64,000 nt of DNA from Neckera pumila (lineage: Eukaryota > Streptophyta > Bryopsida > Hypnales > Neckeraceae): the NCBI GenBank assembly GCA_963969595.1, contig OZ018413.1:870501-934500 (forward strand). Direction: 5' to 3'. Of the stretch, positions 23,781 through 35,509 are shown in pieces (position 1 is the stretch's first letter; each line of letters starts with the position of its first letter). The position numbers were made by a program, and so were the translations under genes. The notes beneath the pieces are model-generated. The model saw only the letters and a list, made by a program, of their open reading frames with translations. It ran no database searches and was not told the DNA's origin.

Positions 23781-24092
23781 CTAGATCAGTTGATCTGATG
23801 AGATGTTGCGATGGGGTAGATGAAACGTTGTTGCTTCAGGTCCTTGACGATTATGAATCATATAGCTTGACTGTGAATCTTTGTTCTCCATGTAAACCAT
23901 CCGCTCTGGAAATGACAATGAGTCACTAATTTGTGGACTTGCTCCTTTACCTGTTGAAGACGAGCTTTCCTTGTCTACCACATTGGTAATTTGAGGTGGT
24001 ATCATGTCATTCACTTGACTACCATAAGTACCATGTTCCAGTTCCTGAAGGGTTGGGAATTCTGAAATGTGTGTTGAATTGTGATGCACCAA
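23781..24092 (-). pseudogene. Possible LINE ORF1 tail upstream of ORF2
   Basis: A 103-aa minus-strand ORF lies 140 bp upstream of the ORF2 start in the same orientation. It is Ser/Thr-rich with no zinc knuckle visible. Position is the main argument for ORF1; sequence alone does not prove it. Confidence 0.4.
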
Positions 24093-24462
24093 TCACAAAT
24101 TGTGATTCCTTATTTTGACTTTAACAAATAAAAGACATACATTTCAAATAAGAATCAATAGGTGCAATTGTACCTAATTACCAATGATCAATCACATGAG
24201 GCAATTGCACCTAATCATTCAATACATGACATTGAATTGAATGACATGAGGTCATTGCCCCTAACCATTAACACAACCTAAAGTATGCAAAAAAAATCTT
24301 ATATTGAAAAAAAAGAATATTTAACATAATAATTTAATAATAAATACATTATATTCCATTGTGAAGCCTTTTAAAAAGAAGATGACAACTATATTGGATG
24401 GGATCATTACATGACAGAACTAGTGGGAGTCGTAGTTACAATTCCAACTAGCATAAAATCTA

Positions 24463-24831
24463 ATGAAAGAAGCTCATAATTGCATCAAACCATCATTGCA
24501 ACAAAGTAGTTTGAATCTTGAATCTCTAGATTCACAAAAGAGAGAAGCTCGTAATTGCATCAAACCATCATTGCAACAAAGTAGTTTGAGTCTTGAATCA
24601 CAAAAGAGAGAAGCTCAAAATTACATCAAACTATCATTGCAACAAATTAGTTTGAGTCTTGAATCTCTATATTCAAGAAGGAGAATTATAACGACAAATA
24701 TTACAATTGATTTTTATGAAGTACAAATAAACTCAATTCAAAATTGCATCAAACCATCATTGCAACAAAGTAGTTTGAGTCTTGAATCTCTAAATTCACA
24801 AAGGAGGATTGTAAGGATTGTGAGAATTTGA
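24463..24831 (+). repeat. Four copies of a 66-75 bp direct repeat forming an open frame
   Basis: Units containing TGCATCAAACCATCATTGCA, then CAACAAAGTAGTTTGAGTCTTGAATC, start near 24480, 24556, 24621 and 24748; a unique insert separates the third and fourth. The repeat keeps one frame open for 122 codons (CIKPSLQQSSLSLES-like units). I see no evidence that it is a gene. Confidence 0.7.
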
Positions 24832-25076
24832 TTAAGTACGGATAAAGTGGTGTCATGTGAGAACCTTACACAATTATGAATGATATGTGTTGTTTGATTA
24901 TTGCTTCTTTTACTGAGTGCAAAGTTGACATATCTATATTTGTGCAAGTTTATCTTAAGTTCATATAATGCTTTGAACATTTTTTATTCTGAAAATTTGA
25001 AATGAGAAAAGTGATTTGGGAAAATATGACTACAACAAAAAACTTTGGAGGCTGGCATTTTTGACAACCCTAATGC

Positions 25077-28000
25077 TCAACTCCGGGACCCTTGTGGATT
25101 TCGAAACTGAAAACTCGCAGCAATTCCTTTCAGGAACTCAGCGAGAGAAATTGGCCATCCCACGACATCTATAGGGGCAGACAACAACCACTGGTAATCA
25201 GATACGCCCTTCTCACTCAACGGCTCCAGGAACTCACTTTTGGCGATGATCTCATCCGGGGGCATGCCTTGAACAACGTTTGTGTCCATGATTACCACAG
25301 CTTTCGACTTTTCAGCACCTGTCCCTAGAGCCAAATCCTCCAAAGTCTCTCCAGCTCTAGTTTTCTGTGACCAAGTGAGAGGGGAAGCCCCAACGAACAC
25401 ATCATTTGCAAATGTCAAGGCTCGTGCGGGTTGCAAGCAGAAATCAAGCCATTGGAAGACCAAAGGAGACGGGCCCCGCACACGACTTCCTACGTTCTCT
25501 GATTCTTTGAATGTTGTTGTTGCTGGGATTGCCTGCACAAAATAACAAGTATTAGCTCCAGATAGCCCCAGTCTACAACGATGAGAGTTCCGGTTCTCTA
25601 ACAGACTATTGATTCTTGCTCATACCAATAGTACTAGCTGTGAGTCGCAATGGAGGTGACACCCTTTGAACAAACATTCCAATTTACCAGGTGCCCATGA
25701 GAGAAGCAAACCAGGTAGCTTCAAGAAATCACGCGTTTGACCAGCCCTTACCCATAGGTCTGCCCAAAGACTAGTTCCTGATTCTGGAGCAAAAACGCTG
25801 ATGTTTGAAGCACGCTTTGAATAGGGGATGATATCGGTTGACCATCCCACTGCGACCCAGACATCACCGGCACCCATTGCCTTGAGGTAGTCATTATCAT
25901 CAAACAGACGAACCTGTCACAAAGTAATGATTCAAGACAGTTATGATTATGTAAAGAGTTTTATATGCAACTTCATTCATTATCAGATTGGAAAACAATA
26001 ACATGAAATTTAGTGTCAACGGACAGTGTCTTCTGTTAGTAAGGAACCCTTCACTTATAAACACATCAGACCATATCGGCTAGCAAAGACTGAAAAGGCT
26101 ACCTGCTTCTGCAAAGCCACAAAACGGTCTTTTACAGCATCTCGGCCTCCAGGAACTTCTGAGTCAAAGTCACAGGTGTTGTAGGAAGCTCCTAAAGACT
26201 TGAGCACAGCACCCACTACCTCCCGTGGATTGTCGACCATTGCCACCCTTCCTGCCAGTTGAGGCTGAAACAAGTCCTTCCAGTCCTGTTCTTACAAGCC
26301 TTCTCATTAGAGCTCAATCGCCCTAAACAATTAACAGCGTCACAACAGGTGGAGAGGAGGATATAGGATTTGGTCACGCAGCATTCGGAGGGTGCAGAAA
26401 ATAGAACACATCTGGATTAAGAGAGGCGAAGTAACTTACCCTGATAGGGGCGATCCCATTCTTTTCCAGTTTATCCTTCCTAAAGGCAAAAACAAGACTT
26501 CCCCACCTGTATGGAATGCCCCAAACATAGCCCTGGGGATCAAGGGCTCCTTCAACGTCTCTCCTCAGAAAGTTCTGTTACAAAGCACCAGCAGATTAAA
26601 TAAGTCACTATTTGAAGAACATACTCATACAAAAACTACTGGTACAATCATGCGAAAATTTTGGAACTTGGAGGCCCAGGAAAACACTATCCACCAACAT
26701 CCCTGCAGTGAAAGGGCAAGGACAACATTTGGCCCTCCAATTGAGAGCTAAATTGAGCACGGATAGGTTCAGACTAAGGCTCCGACCTTAAAAGAAAAAT
26801 CACCCCTTACTGATATTGTAAGATTGGAGTTCGATTGAGACATCTAAACTCAACAAATATCAGTAGGGGGTTGATTTTCAATCGGAAACGTAACCAATTA
26901 GTTTTGATCCCAACCAAACTTGAACATCTTCAGCCCCACGTGCTTATCAAGAAAGAGAGACAGCGTCAGGGACGGACAGAAAAGGTGAGCATTACGATGT
27001 AGGCACAGCAATACAGCAGGGAACTCCAATAAAGAAACGGCACCGAAGACTATCATACCTGCCACCTTGGATTCAGACGGTTGAACCAATCAAATTGCTC
27101 GGCGTTTTTTATAGGCTCTATCAACCCTCCGTGCACTGCCGCCGCCAACCAGGAGTCGCCAACAGTCACGAGGTCAGCTGCCATGGTTGATCTAGGTGTA
27201 ATCTTCTTGTGTTCCATCGATATTGCAAGGTCTGCAAGAATGTCACTCAAACTTCCTTTGAACTCCGCTGACACCTTCGCGTTCCTTCCCTGACTCGTTA
27301 GAAATTCCTGATAGAGATACAAAAGATGAGTTGACGACCGCGACAACTTGACAGACACCTTCCACATTGGTCAACTATTTACAAGACGTAGGAAAATAAT
27401 GTGCCTACCTTGAGCCAAGCAGGAGGAACCGAACCCCGAAGGCCCACAATCCGAAACGGAACTGTCAAAGCATAGGGTTTCGACTTCCACTCATCAAATG
27501 CCTTCTTCAGATCTTCATCTTCAGTATCCCCACCTAGTCCCCTTTCTCCTTCAGCCTCCGCTGCCAACCCATGGTTCATATTTTGAAAAACAGATAAGTG
27601 AAGTAAGATTTTTCCCATAAAGGACCAAAGATTCGTGGTTTTAAAATGGTCAATTGGATTGATCATATCGTGAAAGGTAAAATTCAGATGGGGTCAAAAT
27701 TTCTATCACCAGCATCAATCAAGATCGTTGCATGTATGGGTCACAAAAATTAATATAAGTGAACAAGAGAAAGTCTCCACATGACTAACTCAAATCCACT
27801 AAAAAACCCATGAGGCCCGATTATTGGGCTTTTTGGTCATTTCGGGGTTGACTTAATATCAAACAAAGATTCGTTAATTACTTCCCAGCAAGGGACAGTG
27901 TGATTCCAACAGTTCAACGGTCAGCTGGCAAACCATGTCAATAAAGTCGTTTTTCCAGAGAACAATTAGCAGATTATGTTAAACTGCATCTTTCACATTC

Positions 28001-28986
28001 TTCTTCACTTGCGAAAACATTTTGCCGCAAAGTTCATCCCGACTTCAAAATTATCGTTCACAGCAGTCGGTACTTGCCATCATACAAGAGAAGGACTAAA
28101 ACACAAACTACAAGAATCAAAGAGAGAATAAATTTGAGGTACCAGATTCGATCTCTCCGCTGCCAGAGAGCAGTTCAGCAGCCGCGGCACCACTCGCCAG
28201 CTCCCCGAGTTCGTCAAGATCTTCCAACTCCCCAATCGTGGGATAGTTGGTGCCCTCATCGTCGCTGCCGACATCCACGTCCGACTCTGCGTCCTCATAC
28301 TCGTCGTCCTCTGCCAGATCATCTTCATCGGACCCCTCGTCCCTTTCGTTCACAATCTCGACGTTCTTGACATCCACGCCACTGTCATTGCCATTCTCCT
28401 GCGCGCCTTTGGTACCGACCGGCTGCTCATCCTTACTTACATTCTGTTCATAGCCTTCAGGTGCCACAGTAGTGGTTCCCTTGCCTATCGAATCCTGGTC
28501 TGATGTGGATGAGACGGATGCAAAGCAGGGAGGGGCATACCGTCGAGAAGTCTTAATCCCAACCACGGACGCACTAGCGGCGCTCGCCCCAATCCCCAAA
28601 GCCACTAGTGTCAGCCATCCCAGCACCTGCAGCCGGACCCAATTCACGACAAAGAAATCATTCCGCTCAACTCGAGGGCTACGTCCCACTTCAGGGCCAG
28701 TTCCTAGAACCAAACGATTTGCGACATCCTCTGAAAGCCCTTCCCTCGAGCCAGCCCTTCCAGCGATCTCTCCACAGCATTCATCGACACCAGACCTGAT
28801 TCTGACAAAGCGATGCTCTTTACGACTGCCCAAAACTAGCCGGTAGCCTTCATTCCAACCATGCACACCCTGTCGGCGAAGCCCAGATGCGATCAAAGGT
28901 GACCTTCTTGTAATGGAAGACATTCCCGCCACAGAAAGCGAGGCTTGCAAATTACATTGGCAAGCCGAGACCCTAACTGCCTCCAT
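25077..28986 (-). CDS. PotD-like polyamine (spermidine/putrescine) solute-binding protein, probably plastid-targeted
   Basis: Seven exons on the minus strand: 28986-28143, 27560-27409, 27307-27059, 26574-26440, 26285-26103, 25913-25752 and 25532-25077. All have GT-AG borders and consistent phase, giving 726 aa. Residues 1-110 are basic and Ser/Arg-rich, like a transit peptide. A hydrophobic segment (about 119-143) could be a thylakoid-type signal or membrane anchor. About 200-275 is strongly acidic. From about 300 the protein matches plant PotD-type periplasmic-binding proteins (compare Arabidopsis At1g31410): VGDSWLAAAVHGGLIEP, YVWGIPYRWGSLVF, VWVAVGWSTD, SLWADLWAIPA, ERVRGPSPL-like SRVRGPSPL, and PIDVVGWPISLAEFLKG at the end. 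In bacteria PotD binds polyamines for an ABC importer; the plant role is unsettled. The acidic insertion looks unusually long. Confidence 0.85.
26789..26880. repeat. Short hairpin (MITE-like) in an intron of the PotD-like gene
   Basis: Arms at about 26795-26818 (AAAATCACCCCTTACTGATATT) and 26855-26879 pair over about 23 bp with few mismatches around a 36-nt loop. It lies inside the intron 26575-27058. Confidence 0.6.
27620..27838. repeat. Dispersed repeat, copy 1, in intron 1 of the PotD-like gene
   Basis: Matches 58625-58836 in the same orientation along its length. Landmarks shared by both copies include ATTGATTGATCATAT-like sequence, ATTCAGATRGGGTCA, and a CTCTTAAAC/GGCCCRA end. Function unknown; SINE- or MITE-derived sequence is possible. 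Confidence 0.65.
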
Positions 28987-29002
28987 TGCAACTCGAACCT
29001 CC

Positions 29003-29045
29003 CCACAGATTCCACAGATTCCACAGATTTAGGGTTTAGGGTTTA
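29003..29045 (-). promoter_or_regulatory. CACAGATTC triplication and telo-box in the 5' leader of the PotD-like gene
   Basis: Three 9-bp CCACAGATT units (29003-29030) run into TTTAGGGTTTAGGGTTTA (29028-29045), which is 40-60 bp upstream of the start codon. Telo-boxes (AAACCCTAA) are known plant promoter elements bound by Telomere Repeat Binding and Pur-alpha-like factors. The regulatory role here is inferred from sequence and position. Confidence 0.55.
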
Positions 29046-30584
29046 AGGCCCGCAATCACGTTCGCCCCGGCCCCTCAAAAGTCACTTCAAAATCCACGAG
29101 GGAAACGGAGAGTGACAAAGAATTTCTCTAAGTTCCTGCCCTCTATTGCAAACTACGAACCGCTCCATTTCCCCGGCCTGCCCACAAAAACACTATCTTA
29201 TACCTTGCAACCAGCACCACCATACGTAAAATTTAATAAGGGGCTAGTTTGTTTCACAAAAATGCACAGGAAGTAACGCAACCAAGCACAATGAAGAAAA
29301 ATGCGAATGTCTTGAAATCTCTCTCTGAGAATGTGAGAAATCTTTGACGGACCTTCCGTCTGACATACTGTGTAATTTTCCTCTCTAAACGCAGCAATGC
29401 CAGCTATCGGGTAGAGAGAATAATGCAATGCGTGAGATCGAAAGATGAGAAGCAGCACATACATTTGCATATCACGGGTAGACGATGATTGGGAACTGAC
29501 GTAAGTTAGCTGTGAATGCAAAACGAGTTTGCGCTGCCTGACCAGAAAAAGTGCAGCACTTGGATAAGACGAAGCGATGGTGACGCCGGTAGCGGGAGCT
29601 AACTTATTATATATATGTAGAGCATTTTTGTAAGCTTCTATGATGAATATTAATTAGATAAAACATTTTGCACATCATTCATCATCCATCCGCATGCTAG
29701 AGAAGCTACAATATAGTCACTTACTCTATGATATTTTATATGAATTGCAATAAGGTGTAGATCTTAATATGACATCTAAATGAAAGATGCCAATTGTTCG
29801 ATAATCAAATGAGTGGTATATGTTTACTACATTTTAATATGACGTGCACTTCATCTAATCAATTTTCAATGATGTCAACAATACATTGGTAGAAAAAAAG
29901 ATGTTTTGAACACTTTCTATTCAAGCCTACTAATTATAGATGCTAGTTTTGGAAATTAGAGTGACTCAACATGTACTTAAAAGAAAAAACAATCTAAACA
30001 AATTTGAGAACAAATGTCAAGATGAATGCCAATGTTGGAATCCTTGTACTAATTTCAAAATTCAGTACTAGTATATTAATGGAAAGACAAAAGATTATCA
30101 ATAAAAATTGTCTTTGGATTGACTAAGGGGAACCGCTTGAATATCTTGGTTGTTGATGCACTCCAAAAGGGCATTATATATAAAAGGCAAATATCCAAAA
30201 GTGTTCAAGCAAAAGAACGAAACCACACATTGAGGATGAAAGAACACTTGCAGAGGACAACAAAGACCCTCTACACAATGGTATTGGTGCTTAGATTGGT
30301 ATTCCATTGCAACTACAAAAGTGTGGATACAACAATTGTACAAATTCAGCAATTTCAAAAAATATTTGGGATATTAAGGCTTCCAATTTATGGTAACTTC
30401 AAGTACTATAATTTGGTATTGTTAGGTATACAAATATACACATTTTTTACAAGGTCTCCACTCTAAACGCTTGATGTATAATCATTAGTTATACTAGTTC
30501 TTGATAAATGATAAAGCCAATATTTCTCTCAACCTACACATTGACAAGGTAATTTTGAATTAAGAATTGGTGGCTTCATTGACT
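29046..30584. other. Upstream region of the PotD-like gene, then AT-rich gene-free DNA
   Basis: To about 29600 the composition is balanced and is likely promoter of the minus-strand gene. Beyond that, AT-rich DNA without a credible ORF; a TATATATATG run lies near 29611. Confidence 0.4.
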
Positions 30585-31517
30585 TTAACCCCTAAAGGAC
30601 CAACATGCATTTTTTGGCCACATAGAATTTTTGGACAGGTACGTACGACTAGAGATTTCCATATTTTGGGCTGAAACTTTAATAGAAGGTGGGGGCAAGA
30701 AATATCTTTCATATGCACCAAATTTCATGACATTTGGAAATACGAGTCAAAAGTTATGGCCTAATATGTTACTTTTTTTTGTAATTGGGCAATCCGGGCA
30801 AATCAGAAAAAATCACTTTTTTCAAACAAAAAATTGAAATTGGTTTTCTAGAGTTATATAAAGGTAAGAAGCTTTGAATCATCTCATTTTGATCAATGAG
30901 TCAAAAGTTATGAAGATTTTAAGTTTGCGGGTAGTTATGGATTTTCTACTCTAAAATAAACTTTGAAGTCCTTTAACCTACTCAATTTTCAATATTTTCT
31001 GAAAAAAATAAAATCCTCCGATGTAGATTATTTATTACAACATTGCCACCATTGGGATTAGCATTTTTCAATTCCATGAATTAAATTCTTAACAGTTTAG
31101 TATTTTGAATGATTCTCTCCTACTATCTACTTACTATTTTTTTCCTATATGTTGTACAATTTCAAATGAAGTGAAAATTTTCAAGCATGTAGCCAACTTG
31201 TCTAGGAAAAAGAATCCAAAGAAGCATTATCATTTTGGACATTTTTTCATCAAAAAGTGAGCTTGTGAAGTGCTGCTGCCCTGTTTTTTGCAGGGCCAAG
31301 AAAATGGTTTTAGTGAATTTGAATGCATATATCTTGCAATCCATGCGGTGGAAATTGCTGAAATTTTTACCATATGTTCTCAAGTCACCATACTACAAGT
31401 AACTATGGTTACCTGTGTAGAAAAGAGTTTTTTTTTCAAAAGTTGGATACTTGTACTAAAAATGGCAGTTTTTGAGAGTTTTCAGTGAGAACATAGTCAA
31501 GGAACTTTAGGGATTAA
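30585..31517. mobile_element. TIR element, copy C (933 bp)
   Basis: Ends TTAACCCCTAAAGGACCA and (reverse complement) TTAATCCCTAAAGTTCC. It is most similar to the 42579-43444 copy in inverse orientation, with matches through the whole interior (for example the GAAGTGCTGCTGCCCTGTTT stretch at 31268). Non-coding. Confidence 0.82.
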
Positions 31518-32942
31518 ATAGAAATGGAATTTTTTTGAAAAATTAAAATAATATTTATTTAACAAAAAGCACTAATATACTTTGAATTGATGCAATTTAA
31601 TCCTATGGTGCCAAAAAGAAAAAGGTTGCTTGTTATAGATCTCAACATCTATGTTATAGAGACTATACACTACAAGAAAATCACAGAATAAACGACTAGG
31701 AAATACTACTAGAAAGCAGTCGTTTTAGACAAATACGACTGCAATACAACTAGAAGGCCCTGCATTTGTTTAGGACAAATCATTTATGTAAATGGCTGCC
31801 ACTGTATTATCACCATCCAAATGTACCTTGGATGTTGTCGTACGTGCAATCTAGGCGTAAGTATCTTTAGCCACAATGTTGTGCTAAAATGATACGAGTT
31901 ATCGTCTAAGGGAATTCCAAGATGATGCTGCACATTTCAAGTTTTCCGGATTCTCTTTTCTCCTCAATTCAATCACCTATTCACTCGTTTCCGGAACTTT
32001 TAACTATCCGGAATTCAATCCAAATCCGGTTCTACCCGGAATCTGGTTTCCACTTCCAAATCAAGATGATTTCTTTCACCTCTGTTTTATCCTCAAAGGG
32101 TCCGCTTTGATCTTTCGAGGGGTAGGGACTTCACCACTTTGATTCTTACACTCACTGAACTTGACAAACACAAACAAACACCCAAATATTTAAAGGGGGT
32201 GTAACAAGGAAAGAAGATCCGGATCCTCACAACTTCTTAGATACCCGATCCGAAAAGCAAGTCACTCAGGACTCGATCCACTCCTTACTACAACGACAGA
32301 TCATAGGGTTCCGGAACCTACCGGGGATTATTTGTTAAGTGCTAGATCGTTCCGAGGTTGGCAGACTTTCCGGGAAAGTGGCGACTTCCTCTGGGCGGGC
32401 GCTTCCCTCCGCATGGGTTGACAGCCAGACTCGATTCCGCTACACAATCAACCGGATCACCGTTACGGTAGTTTAAAGGCACTGTGCACTTTCACTCAGT
32501 CAAGAATCCAACACTATTTCAAATGTACCTTTCAAATGGAACCGACTACCCAAGATCCGGAGTCCTCCTCACCCGTCTTCCCTCACACTGTAGTACAATC
32601 ACAAGTATTCAGACCAACACTTGAACACGAAGATGAAAATCCGAAAGCTCACTCAACACTTAGATTAAAAAAAAAGAATGGAATACAAATGAAAATCTGC
32701 TAGGTAGGAATCCCACCACAACAAGCTTGCCAACCCTTACAAACCCACAAAAAGCCAACACTTGAAAGCCAAAAAGCACCCCGGAAATCCGGGCAGCCAA
32801 TCAGAGAACCACCCGAAATACTTGGAAAGTCCACTGCCGGCTCATTCTAAAAATAAATCCGGAACCAAGATCCCAAGCACGGAAAAACCGGTTTCAGAAC
32901 TAGAGTTCAAATCCTGATCAAAAATCAAAACATCCTAACTAA

Positions 32943-35047
32943 CTACTTCTTCCACGGCTTCTTCGAACTGCTGCCGCCTTGCGTCGCTCTTGTCATCTTT
33001 GTGGAGGTGTTCCGGACACTTGCCCAGGTCTGGATTGGGCGTTGGATCAGCGGAGTTGCCGTGACTTCAGTTCCCTTGTCATCGGATAGGACTAACTCCC
33101 TATCCGGCTCCATCTCAATGGGTTGCCCCAATGAAGCCCCAATCGAATCCTCGTCATTGCCTTCCTCCTCTTTCTTGGATGCTCCCTCCATGTGGATGAA
33201 ACCTTTCGGATGTGTCCGGGTCGGATTCTCAATCACAGGCATCCGGTTCGTCAAATCCGTCCGAACCGGAGAAGCCATGACTTTGGGCCCTATGATCCCC
33301 TCTAGTGCCTTTGCCGTGCGCGTGGGAAACGTGATGAGGACCGTCTGCATTGGAGTTTCCTAAACAACCGGAGCATCCGGACCCTTCTTGGCAACCTCCG
33401 CGCTTAACCTCTCCCTTCTTTGTGACGGCCCCGCTTGACTTGCGACTTGAGCAGTAATGTCCTTCAACAACGCTTGAAGACCTTGCTCTGATATGGGAGT
33501 CCTTTCGGCGGGGATTGGTTTGGCCGGAGTCCTCCACAACTGCGCACTCTACACTTCCGAAAACTTGGTGAAGTCCATGACTGCCGGATCGAGAAACCCC
33601 AACAGCTTCCTCATCTTTACCAACACGTTCTCCATCTTGATCTCATAATCCACCAAAATCCTGAGGATCATGCTTCCGGTCACTACGCCCTCTTGAACTA
33701 ACTTATCATTGAAGAGCCGGGCGCGTGTGATTTGATCCGCGGACTGTCCCACCAACTCCATCAGTGTCCTCACTACATTCATCGCATCCGATTCCCTCTT
33801 GGATGCGAACTTCAGGGCTTCCTCTGCAACACCCAAACTGGTCTTGAGTTAGATCTTCTCCTCCTCCAGTTTCCAGATCTGCTCCTCCTTCCTACTGAGC
33901 AGGGTCAGATTCTTGAGTTAGATCTTCTCCTCCTCCAGTTTCCAGATCTGCTCCTCCTTCCTACTGAGCAGGGTCAGATTCTTGAGTTAGATCTTCTCCT
34001 CCTCCAGTTTCCAGATCTGCTCCTCCTTCCTACTGAGCAGGGTCAGATCCAAATGCTTTCTAATCTCGCCCATAATCTCATCCAGCTCCACCTTCAATTC
34101 GTCCGATATCACGCATACAAAGTCAGCCAAGTCCTCGTATCGTTTCCGGGCCTCCTAGAACCACTCTACTCCGGAATCAAATAACTTGTTCCCCCCTAGA
34201 TCTGCAAAGGTACGCCCCGGTTCCTCCATTTCCGGAACTTGCTGCTTCCTTCTTGAGTTCGGGTCGGTCGACTTCCGTAGCAAACTTTCCGGCCTCTTTG
34301 TCCTTGGCGGCGTCACTTCCGGAATTGCTTCCTCAGCTTGCTTCTCCGGATCCGGAGGTAGGCCGTACTTCAGCATCTCCTCGGCGACCTTGTAGTCCTT
34401 AGTTTCCTGCTCACTCACGATTCCGTTGTGGTAGTAAAGGTGGAAGAGGTAGGTGCTGATCGGGCTGGACTTGGCCCTCTGTACGCCGTCCGCCAGTTTC
34501 TGCACCACGGCCTTCAATATTCTCCCCCAGTATATTGGCCTGTCCTCCATCGCTCCGAAAATCGTGTTGCCCAACATGCTGGTGAGCCGGGTCGGCTTCT
34601 CCGAATACAAGATCGGAACTAGGAACTCCAGCACCTGTTTCTGCCTCAGGTCAGTGCTATTGTGGATTGCAAAACCTTCCTTTGGATGGGGTAGATTCCG
34701 GAACTTTCCTTGAACGTAACCGTCATTCCTTGAGGCATAACGGAACCCGCCTTCCGGAATGAGTAGACTTCCGTCCACATCTCCTTGGTCCACTTTGCCG
34801 ACTTTCCTCGCTCCGTCAATTCAAACTGATTCGGAACTCCAGTCACGACTTCGTGGATCATCGCCTTGTCCTTCAGATTCCACGGCTTGTGCAGCAGGCC
34901 CGCGCATCCCATGCTGTCCAGATTGCCCTCCAAAAGCATCCGCGCCTTCGGATCCGCAAGTACGACCGGATTGAGTAGCTTGGCCATTACTGCCGGTCTC
35001 CGAGGTTCCTCCATCCACGCCGACAGAATCCTACCAATCCGGTGCAA
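32943..35047 (-). pseudogene. Retrotransposon gag-like gene remnant
   Basis: Minus-strand frames: 35047-34646 (WMEEPRRPAVMAKLLNP, KWTKEMWTEVYSFRKAG), a frame change, then 34793-34155 (GFRYASRNDGYVQGKFRN, VLEFLVPILYSEKPTRLT, ISTYLFHLYY), 33836-33549 and 33350-32943. The last three share one frame and are separated by stops at GAG-TGG-TTC-TAG, AAGTG-TAG and similar positions, each explainable as CAG or CAA to stop. This layout resembles the gag-like first ORFs of plant retroelements. No zinc knuckle, protease or pol is visible and I could not match LTRs. A near-matching 5-bp flank (GATGA at 31921, GATGT at 35504) hints at insertion edges. Confidence 0.6.
33843..34050 (-). repeat. Three exact-period 69-bp (23-codon) repeats inside the gag-like remnant
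   Basis: TTGAGTTAGATCTTCTCCTC begins at 33845, 33914 and 33983. On the coding strand each unit reads as a charged, coiled-coil-like segment (LLSRKEEQIWKLEEEKI) followed by an in-frame TAA. The stop is present in every unit. Confidence 0.9.
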
Positions 35048-35509
35048 CCAGCACCCTCTTCTCTTTCTCTCCCTATCCGATCTTAACTCACTACTCTTTC
35101 ACTCAAGTAACGCGCGCTCCAAATCTGCAAGAACACACGCATCCTCAAGCGGAAGAAAGAGGGAGGAGAAATGGAGAAGAACAGGCTTAAGTAGCCGGCC
35201 AGCGACCGACACCCGTTGGGACGGCCCCTAAATGCGTCGCCTTTTGCAAACGGAACCCTAGTTCCTAGGTCGGAACCTAGGTCGTAGGTTTCCAAAATCC
35301 GGATTACCTTCCAGATTACGGATCCCGTTAAGATCCGTTCCTTACCCATTTTACAGTTTTTGCTAGGCCGGAACTTTCTTTCTTTCTTGATTTGGCTAAT
35401 TGTTCCGGATTACTACTTCAATATACAAAAATTTTGAAAAATCCCACTAATCTATTCCTAAATTAATCCGGAATTCCGGATTTTGACATTTCGTGCTCCC
35501 ACAGATGTA

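Noticed and set aside
30119..30466. 115-aa plus ORF
   Set aside because: Lies in AT-rich DNA, has no recognisable domain and overlaps an opposite ORF.
33732..34184. Plus-strand 150-aa ORF with 23-aa Leu-rich repeats
   Set aside because: Antisense shadow of the 69-bp repeats in the gag-like gene; the minus strand has the meaningful sequence.
31926..35503. Complete LTR retrotransposon with LTRs at both edges
   Set aside because: The near-matching 5-bp flanks are suggestive, but I compared the edge sequences and could not find matching LTRs.
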